Notes under the pieces: generated by a model | Seen by the model: only the letters and a program-made list of their open reading frames with translations | Database searches by the model: none | Told to the model about the DNA's origin: nothing | Translations under genes and position numbers: made by a program | Assembly: GCA_020434085.1 (NCBI GenBank) | Contig: JAGRBM010000044.1 | Location: 1-29,069, forward strand | Length of the DNA stretch: 29,069 bases | DNA from: Chrysiogenia bacterium | Lineage (GTDB): Bacteria > JAGRBM01 | Direction: 5' to 3' | Shown here: positions 7,646 to 14,824 of the stretch, piece by piece | How positions within the stretch are numbered: position 1 is the first letter of the stretch | How the letters are laid out: each line of letters opens with the position of its first letter

Positions 7646-7690
7646 CCGTTCGCCCTGAGGAGGCCCGAAAGGGCCGTCTCGAAGGGTTGA
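7646..7690 (+). repeat. REP-like palindromic element, copy 1
   Basis: Begins CCGTTCGCCCTGAGGA, continues into a GGCCC-GAAA-GGGCC hairpin and ends GTCTCGAAGGG. Reverse-complementing 7720-7762 gives almost the same sequence (CCGTTCGTCCTGAGGA ... GTCTCGAAGGA), so the two form an inverted pair around a 29-nt spacer. This layout, conserved flanks around a variable GC-rich stem, is typical of REP/RAYT-type dispersed elements. Confidence 0.75.
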
Positions 7691-7719
7691 ATGGGCCGCT
7701 GACGATTGAGGCTATCGAT

Positions 7720-7762
7720 TCGTCCTTCGAGACGCCGCTCCGCGGTTCCTCAGGACGAACGG
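7720..7762 (-). repeat. REP-like palindromic element, copy 2 (inverted)
   Basis: Inverted partner of the element at 7646-7690. Flanks CCGTTCGTCCTGAGGA and GTCTCGAAGGACGA are conserved, while the internal stem differs (CCGCGGAGCGGC region instead of GGCCCGAAAGGGCC), keeping pairing potential though the bases changed. It lies between the 3' end of the MshEN gene and the thyA leader and may also act as a transcription barrier between them. Confidence 0.75.
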
Positions 7763-7780
7763 ATTTCACCGTCGGTGCCG

Positions 7781-9295
7781 TCAGTCGATCAGCTTGGCCA
7801 GGTGGGCCTTGATCTTGTCCTTGACGCGGGGGTTGGGACAGCAACGGGCCGAGCGCTCGAAGGCTTCGTAGCACTTGCGCTTGAAGCCCAGCTTTTCATA
7901 GATGAGCGAGAGATTCTTGAAGACAATGAAGTTGTTGGGTTCGAGCTCGCCCGCTTTTTCGAAGGCTTCGATCGCCTTGTAGATCTTCTTCTGGCGCTCA
8001 TAGACGCTGGCCAGTGCGTGGTAGGCCGGCGCGAGGAATTCATCGTATTCAACGGCCTGCTCAAAACACACCGCCGCCTGGTCGAACTCGCCCAGCTCGA
8101 AATGCCCCTGCCCCTCGGCCAGCAGGCGCTGGGCCTCGGCCTCGGCGGCGCGATCGGCGGCCGAGCCCTCGGCGCTCAGGAGCCCGTCGATGGTGGCAAG
8201 CAGGTCGTAGTTGCTCACCGGTTTTTCCAGCACCGCGTTGGCGCCGCTGAGTTCCTGCAGATCGGCGCATCCGCGCCAGCCGCGAAAGCTGTCGGTGGTC
8301 AGCAGCACCGGAACCGCGCCAAAACGATTGCTGGCCTTGAGCTTCTTCGCCACGGCGATGCCCGCCATTTCGTCAGCGGAAACCTCGAGCACGATGACGT
8401 GGGGAACGAACTGGGTGATGATCTGGAAGACCTGGTCGTGCTGCTGGGTCTCGCGCACGTCGTAGCCTTCGCGGCGCAGGGCCAGGCGCTGCTCGCGCAG
8501 TACGCCGGGGTCGCGATCGTAGAGAATGACTTGTCTGAGCTCGCCGGCATTCATGCTTGCTGCTCCGCTCTGTGATGTCGCCGCCGCTGCCTGCGCGGGC
8601 GCCGGGGCCTTTGCGGGCGGTGGAGGTGGCGCGGCCGCCGGGGCCGGCGGTGCCGCGGGCGGCGGCGGTGCAGGCGGTGGCGGGCTCGCGGACGCGTCGT
8701 CCCAACTGTCAAAGTCGACGGCGGCCTGCTCGTTCTCGGTCTGCAGGATCGGCAGCTCTTCTTCGTCGTCGTCGAAGTCGATCTGCCGCTCGGTCGGGCC
8801 CACACGGACCTCGGCCGGCGCCGCGCTTTCGTCTTCCGGAATCAGAATTTCCTGTCCGTATTCTAGCGCACGATACGCGCGGTCAATCAATTCGAGTAAA
8901 TCCTGTTCACAACAGGCGACCGGTTCGACTTTCTTGGAGAGCATGGCCTCCACGTCGTCGCAGACCATCAGATCGGCGGGATTGGCCAGCGCCACGGCGA
9001 TGCTGCGCTCGTTGCGGCGCACGGGCAGGCAGTGTTTTTCGAGGGCAAATTTCTGCGGAACGCTCTTGAGCAGGGTGAGATCGACTTCTTCGGTGCGCGG
9101 GTTGAATGCGGGAAGGCCGAACTGCTTTCCGAGCGCGCGGGAGATGGTCCAGAAGTCGGTGAATCCCATCTTCACCAGATGCGCGCCGAGCTTGCCGCCC
9201 CACTTCTGCTGCTCCGCCAGCGCGGAACGAAGCTGCGCGCCATCGATCACGCCGGCATTTACGAGCAAGTCGCCCAGTCGAATGGTCTCAGCCAT
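7781..9295 (-). CDS. MshEN/GspE-N domain, pseudo-receiver and TPR protein
   Basis: 504 residues from the ATG at 9293-9295; a longer in-frame reading adds 19 Arg/Gly-rich residues that look non-coding. Residues 1-150 resemble the GspE/MshEN N-terminal domain (IRLGDLLVNAGVIDGAQL; LGAHLVKMGF; ALANPADLMVCDDVEAML), a fold that can bind cyclic-di-GMP. An acidic patch (173-180) and a Pro/Ala linker (201-243) follow. Residues 254-375 are a CheY-like receiver: YDRDPG at the acidic pocket, TT near 333, conserved Lys358 in EKP. The phospho-acceptor position is Glu304 (IVLEVSADEMAG) instead of Asp. Residues about 390-490 contain TPR-like helices (FELGEFDQAAVCFEQAV; AYHALASVYERQKKIYKAIEAFEKA). No ATPase domain is present, so this is a scaffold or regulator, perhaps for surface motility or pilus machinery. 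No partner genes lie nearby. Confidence 0.85.
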   Translation of the reverse strand: MAETIRLGDLLVNAGVIDGAQLRSALAEQQKWGGKLGAHLVKMGFTDFWTISRALGKQFGLPAFNPRTEEVDLTLLKSVPQKFALEKHCLPVRRNERSIAVALANPADLMVCDDVEAMLSKKVEPVACCEQDLLELIDRAYRALEYGQEILIPEDESAAPAEVRVGPTERQIDFDDDEEELPILQTENEQAAVDFDSWDDASASPPPPAPPPPAAPPAPAAAPPPPPAKAPAPAQAAAATSQSGAASMNAGELRQVILYDRDPGVLREQRLALRREGYDVRETQQHDQVFQIITQFVPHVIVLEVSADEMAGIAVAKKLKASNRFGAVPVLLTTDSFRGWRGCADLQELSGANAVLEKPVSNYDLLATIDGLLSAEGSAADRAAEAEAQRLLAEGQGHFELGEFDQAAVCFEQAVEYDEFLAPAYHALASVYERQKKIYKAIEAFEKAGELEPNNFIVFKNLSLIYEKLGFKRKCYEAFERSARCCPNPRVKDKIKAHLAKLID

Positions 9296-9519
9296 GCAGG
9301 TCCCAGTCCCGGCGCGCCTGCGGCTGCCGGTTTCCCTCCCGGATCTACCCATCGTCCCATCTTCGGACAGGCAGCTCCATCGAGAGTGTCACAGCCCCGG
9401 CGCGGAAACAATACACCGTTGAAATGATTAGACATTTCTGGGCAAGTTCATGCTGTGAGTTGGGTTACGCCCGGGCCGGGAAATCGCTCGGAAGTTGCCT
9501 GAATGGCGGGAAACAAAGT

Positions 9520-10473
9520 ATGGCTGAATCCACCATGATCAAGATTCAACGACCCGGCTGGCTGGCCGCTGCGCTCTGCCTCCTGACGCTCCCGCTGCTC
9601 TCCATTTCAGGCGCGCGCCCCGCAAGCGCGCGCACCCAGCGCATTGCCATGTCGCTGAGCTGTGAGACCCTGAGCGAGCGCAGCGGCGATACCGATTGCC
9701 ATACCTTCATGATTTTCGGGAAGAAGTCGTTTTTCGACTCCCCGCTTCCCTACCGCCTGCGTTCCCACGCGCCCGGCGTGACCACCTGGCCGGTCCTCTC
9801 GGTCACCATCCTCTCCTACCGGGAGGCGAGCCCCGCACCCGACCAGGGCGAAGACCGCTATCGCTGGGACTACCGGGCGCTGGCCTTCTGGAGCCTCACG
9901 GACGCGGGCCAGACCCGGCCCTACATCGGGGACTGGTTCGACGTGAGCTCGGGCCGCGAATACGTGGGCGGCAGCGCCGGCGCGCAGGACACGGCCATGC
10001 TCCGCAACCCGCTCTTCCAGGGTGTGGCTGCCGAGCTGCCCGCCGAGCTCCACTCGGCCTACCGGCGTGTTCATGCAGGTGAGGGCAAAGCCCCCGAACC
10101 CGCGCCCACCGTGAAGTTCCAGCGCAAGGGCGCCTACCAGGGAGTCTGCGCCGAGCACTTTGGCGAGCCCGCCGCCCAGGCGGTGCTCGAGGGCGCGCTG
10201 AGCCGCCTGGCACAGATCCTGCTCTTCTCCCCGAACCTCGAGGGCGCGCCCGGCCCGTGGGAGGCGCTGCTGCTTCCCTGCGCCGGAGGAAGCAGCGATC
10301 TCGTCCTGCGCATGCGCGGCAAGGGCGTGCGCGCCGAGGCGGCCTGCACGCTGGCCGAACCGCTCATCTTCTCCGACACCGAGGGCAAGGTCGCCCAGTG
10401 CGTTCGCACGCTGGGCAAGGACCTGCGCAAGGAACTCGTCACCAGCTACAGCGCAATCAAGTCACAGCAGTAG
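9520..10473 (+). CDS. Secreted protein of unknown function
   Basis: About 317 residues from the ATG at 9520, preceded by a weak purine run (GCGGGAAAC); an ATG at 9535 is the main alternative and gives a tighter signal peptide. A hydrophobic segment (WLAAALCLLTLPLLSI) followed by ARPASA fits a Sec signal peptide. The mature part has paired cysteines (LSCETL...DTDCHTF, GVCAEHF, LLPCAGG, AACTLAE, AQCVRTL), suggesting disulfides in the periplasm. Longer in-frame upstream codons back to 9424 give an atypical N-terminus and were not used. No family recognised. It is a single gene, divergent from the MshEN protein gene, and ends in TAG. Confidence 0.75.
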   Translation: MAESTMIKIQRPGWLAAALCLLTLPLLSISGARPASARTQRIAMSLSCETLSERSGDTDCHTFMIFGKKSFFDSPLPYRLRSHAPGVTTWPVLSVTILSYREASPAPDQGEDRYRWDYRALAFWSLTDAGQTRPYIGDWFDVSSGREYVGGSAGAQDTAMLRNPLFQGVAAELPAELHSAYRRVHAGEGKAPEPAPTVKFQRKGAYQGVCAEHFGEPAAQAVLEGALSRLAQILLFSPNLEGAPGPWEALLLPCAGGSSDLVLRMRGKGVRAEAACTLAEPLIFSDTEGKVAQCVRTLGKDLRKELVTSYSAIKSQQ

Positions 10474-10505
10474 CGCGCGGCTGCGCGATCACGGAAACTG
10501 TGTAG

Positions 10506-10525
10506 GGGCGAGGCATGCCTCGCCC
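10506..10525. repeat. Perfect 20-bp palindrome, possible dispersed repeat
   Basis: GGGCGAGGCATGCCTCGCCC is self-complementary over all 20 bases, preceded by TGTAG and starting about 33 nt after the end of the secreted-protein gene. GTAGGGGCGAGGCATGCC-type sequences resemble the short mobile palindromes scattered in many environmental genomes; that resemblance is from memory and needs a genome-wide count. Confidence 0.6.
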
Positions 10526-10591
10526 TCCGATCGTTCCGCCCAGCCACGTCGCATGGCCCCCTCAGTCGCCGGCGTAAGGCGCCGCCGGACG

Positions 10592-10613
10592 GCTCCCCCA
10601 AGGTTGGGGGAGC
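10592..10613. repeat. GC-rich hairpin GCTCCCCCAA-GG-TTGGGGGAGC
   Basis: A perfect 10-bp inverted repeat with a 2-nt loop. It follows CCCCCTCAGTCGCCGG and a GGCGTAAGGCGCC segment, so the whole block 10557-10613 looks like one composite palindromic element. Its GCTCCCCC/GGGGGAGC core is shared with the hairpin at 124-152. No T-run follows. Confidence 0.55.
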
Positions 10614-10678
10614 GCGCATGGGTTGCGCGCTTCGCCCGCTCCCAAAACCCCTATTTTTCAACTTATGCAAGAAAACCC

Positions 10679-10706
10679 TTGACAGTTTGCAGGGGACTTA
10701 TATAAT
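10679..10706 (+). promoter_or_regulatory. Consensus sigma70 promoter of the HU gene
   Basis: TTGACA (10679-10684), a 16-nt spacer, TATAAT (10701-10706): all twelve hexamer bases match consensus. Transcription would begin near 10713. A perfect promoter in a GC-rich genome fits a very highly expressed gene, and the next coding region downstream is HU. Confidence 0.88.
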
Positions 10707-10712
10707 CGGGCC

Positions 10713-10928
10713 ATTCGATAGCCATACGTTGCCATACATGCACTGGCACCATATATGAGCTGAGTGGTTTTAACCGTGGTAAAAGCAATGCCAATCGGCC
10801 TCGTCTCCAACCCAAACCTTCTTTCCCAAGGAAGTTCCCACCCAATCACCACCAATTGGGGGCGCGGTCGGCTGGCATTGTTCTTTTCTTAGTATGGGCA
10901 AGTTCATTTCTCTGAAGGGGTAGATCTC
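10713..10928 (+). promoter_or_regulatory. Long 5' leader of the HU mRNA
   Basis: About 215 nt between the inferred transcription start and the HU ATG, long for a bacterial leader. It contains a GCCATAC direct repeat near its 5' end, a CCCAAT/ATTGGG hairpin (10841-10860) and, close to the ATG, the ribosome site GAAGGGG. The length and AT-rich composition suggest a regulatory leader or a small RNA read from the same promoter, but I recognise no known riboswitch. Confidence 0.45.
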
Positions 10929-11201
10929 ATGACGAAAGCACAGTTGATTGAATCCGTAGCGAAGAATAACTCGGGCCTTTCCAAGCGGGCCATTGAAGGC
11001 GTCGTCGACGCGGCGTTCGAAGAGATGGCCAAGGCCATCAAGAAGGAAAAGCGCTTTTCCTTCCCCGGCTTCGGCACCTTCACCGTCCGTAAGCGCAAGG
11101 CCCGCAAGGGTCGCAACCCGCAGACCGGCGAGTCCATCAAGATTGCGGCCTCCAAGACCGTTGGCTTCAAGCCCTCGCCGACTCTCAAGAAGAGCCTCTA
11201 G
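10929..11201 (+). CDS. hup: HU-family DNA-binding protein
   Basis: 90 residues, exact HU/IHF size. Helical N-terminus MTKAQLIESVAK, the turn FPGFGTFTVRKRKARKG, the DNA-intercalating arm motif GRNPQTGE and the closing FKPSPTLKKSL are all present. It binds and bends DNA as a dimer and compacts the nucleoid. GRNPQTGE with a short lysine-rich tail fits HU better than IHF. The ATG at 10929 has a good ribosome site (GAAGGGG, 8 nt upstream). It is monocistronic: a consensus promoter lies upstream, a strong terminator starts 90 nt downstream, and the next gene is convergent. Ends in TAG. Confidence 0.97.
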   Translation: MTKAQLIESVAKNNSGLSKRAIEGVVDAAFEEMAKAIKKEKRFSFPGFGTFTVRKRKARKGRNPQTGESIKIAASKTVGFKPSPTLKKSL

Positions 11202-11290
11202 TTCACTGTTTCGGGGGTCGCCGCGATCTGATAACAAATAGCCCTCACCTACTTTTTGCGGCGGCTCCCGATTTTTCAGGGCACAAAAGA

Positions 11291-11323
11291 AACCCCGCTC
11301 CACCTGGAGCGGGGTTTTTGTTT
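11291..11323 (+). terminator. Rho-independent terminator of the HU gene
   Basis: AACCCCGCTCCA, CC loop, TGGAGCGGGGTT, then TTTGTTT: a 12-bp perfect stem with a U-rich tail, 90 nt after the HU stop. It is the best intrinsic terminator in the window. Confidence 0.95.
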
Positions 11324-11340
11324 GCGACACAGGGGGGCTT

Positions 11341-11384
11341 GGCAAGCCAAACCCCTGCAGGCAGTGGCAGGGGTACGGCTTGCC
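11341..11384. repeat. Compound hairpin between convergent HU and Lon-domain genes
   Basis: GGCAAGCC-aa-ACCCCTGC, an 8-nt loop, GCAGGGGT-ac-GGCTTGCC: two 8-bp stems separated by a 2x2 internal loop. It starts 16 nt past the stop of the minus-strand Lon-domain gene. No T-run follows on either strand, so it is more like a palindromic repeat than a terminator, though it may stabilise the 3' end of the Lon-domain mRNA. Confidence 0.55.
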
Positions 11385-11399
11385 GCGCGCCCATCACCC

Positions 11400-12068
11400 T
11401 CAGCGCGCCAGCCGGTCCTTGCCGGTTCCCAGCACCTCCAGCAGGGCCTGCACGCGCTCTGCCGGGTCGACCATTTCCAGGATTTCCTGTTTAAGATACC
11501 AGTCGCTCACCAGGTGGTGGGCAACGTAATCGGCGAGCACGCCCGGGTCGGTAATCCACTCCAGGGTGTTGAGCAGAAACTTCGCTGCCGGCTCGTCCTT
11601 GCCGAAGGCCAGGTTCTGCGCCTGTTTGCGAAGCGCCTCGGTCGCCTGGCTGAGTGACTTGCCGCGGGTGGGACGCGACCAACCCGGCGCCCCCAGCGGC
11701 TCGACCCGTGCGCGCACGAAGGGGTCCTGTTGCATGATCTTTCCCAGCTCGACCCGCTCGATTCCCTTGAGCTCGATGCGCCGTTCGTAGGCGCCGCCCA
11801 GTTCCCAGTCGGTCAGCTCAGCAAGAGTGGCGATGGGATTGGGCAGCAGCTTCTCGGCATATTGGGAATCCCACTGGCAGAGGGAGAATACCAGCCGCGG
11901 GGGCACTTCGCGTCCGGGGGTGAGCCCGGCCACCAGATCCTCAACGAGCAGGTGCTCGCGCTCTTCGATCAGGGCAACGGTCATCGTCACCTTGGGAAAG
12001 AGCACCGTCTCGGGCAGGACGAGCACCGAGTAGACGTTAGGATCGCTGATAGGGGGTACGGCTTTCAT
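11400..12068 (-). CDS. Stand-alone Lon N-terminal (substrate-binding) domain protein
   Basis: 222 residues. The pattern of a Lon N-terminal domain is clear: VLVLPETVLFPKVTMTVALIEEREHLLVEDL at the start, then PRLVFSLCQW, LPNPIATLAEL, YERRIELKGIERVELG and a helical C-terminal half with LLNTLEWITDPGVLADYVAHHL. It has neither the AAA+ ATPase nor the peptidase part of Lon, and the length is normal for single-domain members of the family, so it is not a truncation. Such proteins are thought to bind peptides or act as adaptors; the target here is unknown. The ATG follows AAGAGG at rather short spacing. Divergent from the M16 peptidase gene, with a GC-rich palindrome (12101-12118) between them. Confidence 0.88.
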   Translation of the reverse strand: MKAVPPISDPNVYSVLVLPETVLFPKVTMTVALIEEREHLLVEDLVAGLTPGREVPPRLVFSLCQWDSQYAEKLLPNPIATLAELTDWELGGAYERRIELKGIERVELGKIMQQDPFVRARVEPLGAPGWSRPTRGKSLSQATEALRKQAQNLAFGKDEPAAKFLLNTLEWITDPGVLADYVAHHLVSDWYLKQEILEMVDPAERVQALLEVLGTGKDRLAR

Positions 12069-12100
12069 GGCCTCTTGCTGGGGGCGCTCTCTCTCGGCCT

Positions 12101-12118
12101 GGCGGGGCCGGCCCCGCC
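12101..12118. repeat. Perfect 18-bp GC-only palindrome in a divergent intergenic gap
   Basis: GGCGGGGCCGGCCCCGCC is fully self-complementary and lies 33 nt upstream of the Lon-domain gene, in the 140-nt gap shared with the M16 gene. It could be an operator for either gene or a stem in the Lon-domain leader. Confidence 0.4.
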
Positions 12119-12208
12119 GCCGGATCAGCCCGCGCCGCGGGCGCTACCCCTCTGATAGTCGGCCCACTGCCCTTGTGACCAGAAAATATACTATAGGTGC
12201 TGCTCAAG

Positions 12209-14824
12209 ATGAGCGCTCAAATACTGCACAAAACTACCGCCAATGGCCTGTCCATTGTCTGCGAACACGTTCCGACCGCCCCGGTGGTCGCCCTGCAAGC
12301 CTGGGTGGGCGTCGGCTCGGCCGACGAGACCCCCCAGGAGGCCGGGCTGGCCCACCTGCATGAGCACATGCTCTTCAAGGGTACCAAACGCCGCGGCGTC
12401 GGGCAGGTCGCCCGGGAAATCGAGGCGTCCGGCGGCGAAGTGAACGCCTGGACCAGTTTCGACCAGACGGTCTACCACATCACCATGGCCAGCAAGTTCT
12501 TCGATGCGGGTCTCGATGTGCTCTCCGACATGGTGCAGCACTCGGTCTTCGACGCCGAGGAACTCGCCCGCGAGAAGGAAGTCGTGCTCGAAGAAATCCG
12601 CCGCGGCGAGGACCAGCCCGGCCGCCGCCTCTCGCAGGGACTCTTCTCCGCTGCCTTCCGCAAACACCCCTATCGCCACCCGATCATCGGCACGCCAAAG
12701 AGCGTTCGTTCCTTCGGGCGCAAGGACGTCCTCGCTTTCTTCAACAAGTGGTACGTCCCCAACAACATGGTCTTCGTAGTGGTGGGTGACATCGAACCCG
12801 AGAAAGCGGCGGCCGCTGTCGAGAAGGCATTCCGCGCGGCCAAGCAGAGAAAGCTTCAGCGCCCGGCCCGCGCGCGCGACACGCTCACCCGCGGCGCGCG
12901 CACCTTCGCCGAGCTCACCGACACCGGTGATACCTACCTGGGCCTTGCGTGGCAGGCTCCCGAGCTGCTCCACGAGGATGCGCGCGTGCTCGACGTGCTG
13001 GCCGAAATCATGGGCGGCGGCGATGCTTCGCGCCTTTCGGAGAGCATCCAACAGGAAAAGCAGCTCGCCAGCTCGGTCTACGCCCACTGTTATACCCCCA
13101 AGGACCCGGGCCTCTTTATGATCGGCGGCAACCCCTACGCGGGCAAGGAACGCGACACCGTGCGCGCCATCGCAGAGGAACTGCGCCGCGTGCGCGAAGA
13201 CGGCGTGAGCGACGAGGAACTCCAGCGCGCCAAGCTCAACCTTGAATCCGAGAGTGTCTACGCGCGCCAGACCGTGCAGGGACGCGCGCGCAAGTGGGGC
13301 GCCGCCCTTCAGACCGCCGGCGACCTGGAGTTCGAGCGCAAGTATCTCGACGAGATTCGCGGGATCACGGCCGAGGACATCCGCCGCGCCGCCCGTGAAT
13401 ATCTAAGCCCCGAGCGTGTGAGCGCCGGCATCGTCGCGCCCGATGGCGGCGCAACCGGCGCCGCGAAAAAGAAACGCGAGCAGGCGCTGGCCGCTGAGCT
13501 CAAAAAGGCCTTTGCCTCCGAGAAGACAAAGGCGCCCCGCACGGGCGCCGCGAAGAAGTCCGAGGGGGCCCAGCTCTACAAGCTCTCCAACGGGCTCCGC
13601 GTGGTCGTCGAAGCCAGCCAGAGCGTGCCACTTGTCTCCTACCGCTGGGCTGCACTGGGTGGCTCACGACTGGAATCTCCCAAATCCGAGGGCATCTACC
13701 ACTTCCTGGCAGAGATGCTGCCGCGCGGCGCTGGCGATCGCACCGCCGCCGAAGTCCGGCGCGAGGCCGAACACATCGCCGGCGCGGTGCAGGGCATGGC
13801 CGGTCGCAACACGACGGGCACCGGTACCCAGTGCCTCTCGCGCTTCTGGGATCGCGGGCTCGAACTCTTCGCCGACGTGACACTGGCACCCACGCTGCCC
13901 GAGGATGAGATGGGACGCGTGCGGGCGGAATCCTTCGCCGCACTCGAGCGCGAGAAGGACGCCCCCACCCAGATGCTCTTTTCGAGGCTCCGCGCCGAGC
14001 TCTACGGCGGCCATCCCTACGGCTACCGGATTCTGGGAAATCGCGAGAACATCGAAACGTTCAGCCGGAAAGATCTGAGCCGCGCCCACACCCAGCTCCT
14101 GAATCCCTCGCAGATGGTGCTCTCGGTCGTGGGCGACGTCGATGCCGAGCGCGTGATCGCCCGCCTCGAAGCGCGCTTTGGCCACCTCAAGCCGCGCTCC
14201 GGCAAGGACAAGGCACTCAAGGTGAGCGCTCTCAAGAAGCCGCGCTACGCCGAGATCCTGCTGGACCGCCAGCAGGCACACCTCGCCATGGGTTTTCTGG
14301 GAACGCGCATCAGCGCGGCCGATCGTTACGCCATGGAAGTGCTCAACACAATTCTCGCCGGCCAGGGCGGCCGCCTGTTCACGAACCTGCGCGACAAGCT
14401 CTCGCTGGCCTACACCGTGACTTCCTTTGCCGTGGAGGGGATCGAGCCCGGGCTCTTCGCCACCTACATCGGCACCGCGCCTGAGAAACTCCAGACCGCA
14501 TTCGACGCAATGATGCGCGAGCTCGACCTGATTCGCAGCAAGCAGGCCGGCCGCGACGAGATCACACGTGCCAAGCGCCACCTGATTGCCTCGAACGCGA
14601 TCGATCTGCAGAGCCTGAGCGCGCGGGCGGGGACCTACACCCTCAACGAGCTCTACGGACTGGGATACCGGGCCGACAAGGCCTATGCGAAGGTTGTGAG
14701 CGCAGTGAGCGCCGCTGACGTGCGCGCAGCGGCTGAGCGCTACCTGCAGCCCGGTCGCGGGGTGCTGGCGGTGCTGCGCCCCGAGGGCGCGCTCTCACTG
14801 GAGAGCGGCTGGCTGGGTCAGTGA
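12209..14824 (+). CDS. M16-family zinc metallopeptidase, two halves fused
   Basis: 871 residues. The N-terminal half is a catalytic M16 (insulinase/pitrilysin) unit with the inverted zinc motif HLHEH (His49, Glu52, His53) and Glu129 (VVLEEIRRGED), exactly 76 residues after the second His. The C-terminal half (from about 440, LYKLSNGLRVVVEASQSVPL) repeats the same fold, but its motif region reads HFLAEM, so it lacks the zinc ligands and serves as the second half of the closed chamber. The two halves are joined by a Lys/Ala-rich linker (KKKREQALAAELKKAF). No signal peptide is evident, so the location is unclear; related proteins are often periplasmic. The ATG at 12209 is preferred, with AGGTG 9 nt upstream, over a GTG at 12197. 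The 3' end overlaps the convergent gene by 30 nt. Confidence 0.95.
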   Translation: MSAQILHKTTANGLSIVCEHVPTAPVVALQAWVGVGSADETPQEAGLAHLHEHMLFKGTKRRGVGQVAREIEASGGEVNAWTSFDQTVYHITMASKFFDAGLDVLSDMVQHSVFDAEELAREKEVVLEEIRRGEDQPGRRLSQGLFSAAFRKHPYRHPIIGTPKSVRSFGRKDVLAFFNKWYVPNNMVFVVVGDIEPEKAAAAVEKAFRAAKQRKLQRPARARDTLTRGARTFAELTDTGDTYLGLAWQAPELLHEDARVLDVLAEIMGGGDASRLSESIQQEKQLASSVYAHCYTPKDPGLFMIGGNPYAGKERDTVRAIAEELRRVREDGVSDEELQRAKLNLESESVYARQTVQGRARKWGAALQTAGDLEFERKYLDEIRGITAEDIRRAAREYLSPERVSAGIVAPDGGATGAAKKKREQALAAELKKAFASEKTKAPRTGAAKKSEGAQLYKLSNGLRVVVEASQSVPLVSYRWAALGGSRLESPKSEGIYHFLAEMLPRGAGDRTAAEVRREAEHIAGAVQGMAGRNTTGTGTQCLSRFWDRGLELFADVTLAPTLPEDEMGRVRAESFAALEREKDAPTQMLFSRLRAELYGGHPYGYRILGNRENIETFSRKDLSRAHTQLLNPSQMVLSVVGDVDAERVIARLEARFGHLKPRSGKDKALKVSALKKPRYAEILLDRQQAHLAMGFLGTRISAADRYAMEVLNTILAGQGGRLFTNLRDKLSLAYTVTSFAVEGIEPGLFATYIGTAPEKLQTAFDAMMRELDLIRSKQAGRDEITRAKRHLIASNAIDLQSLSARAGTYTLNELYGLGYRADKAYAKVVSAVSAADVRAAAERYLQPGRGVLAVLRPEGALSLESGWLGQ

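Larger units (their letters stand above)
10474..10678 (+). other. Non-coding repeat-rich spacer between the secreted protein and HU promoter
   Basis: No convincing reading frame. The stretch contains a perfect 20-bp palindrome (10506-10525) and a GC-rich region ending in a second hairpin (10592-10613), both annotated separately. The base composition changes sharply at about 10645 from GC-rich to AT-rich as the HU promoter begins. Either hairpin could end transcripts from the upstream gene, but neither has a T-tract. Confidence 0.6.

Noticed and set aside
8551-8805. Arg/Pro-rich minus-strand frame in the MshEN protein gene
   Set aside because: Out-of-frame reading of the Pro/Ala linker codons, not a separate gene.
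10474-10678. Possible tRNA or CRISPR in the repeat-rich spacer
   Set aside because: No cloverleaf with TTCGA arm and CCA-compatible acceptor, and no regularly spaced direct repeats; only palindromes are present.
11400-12068. Truncated Lon protease
   Set aside because: Single-domain Lon N-terminal proteins of about 200 residues are a normal family; there are no ATPase or peptidase remnants around it.
12186-12193. TATACT as a -10 box for the M16 gene
   Set aside because: No acceptable -35 hexamer at 16-18 nt upstream; the spacer region is GC-rich and without TTGACA-like sequence.
12191-13087. 298-codon minus-strand open frame opposite the M16 gene
   Set aside because: Shadow of the catalytic M16 half, which has an exact HxxEH-76-E motif.
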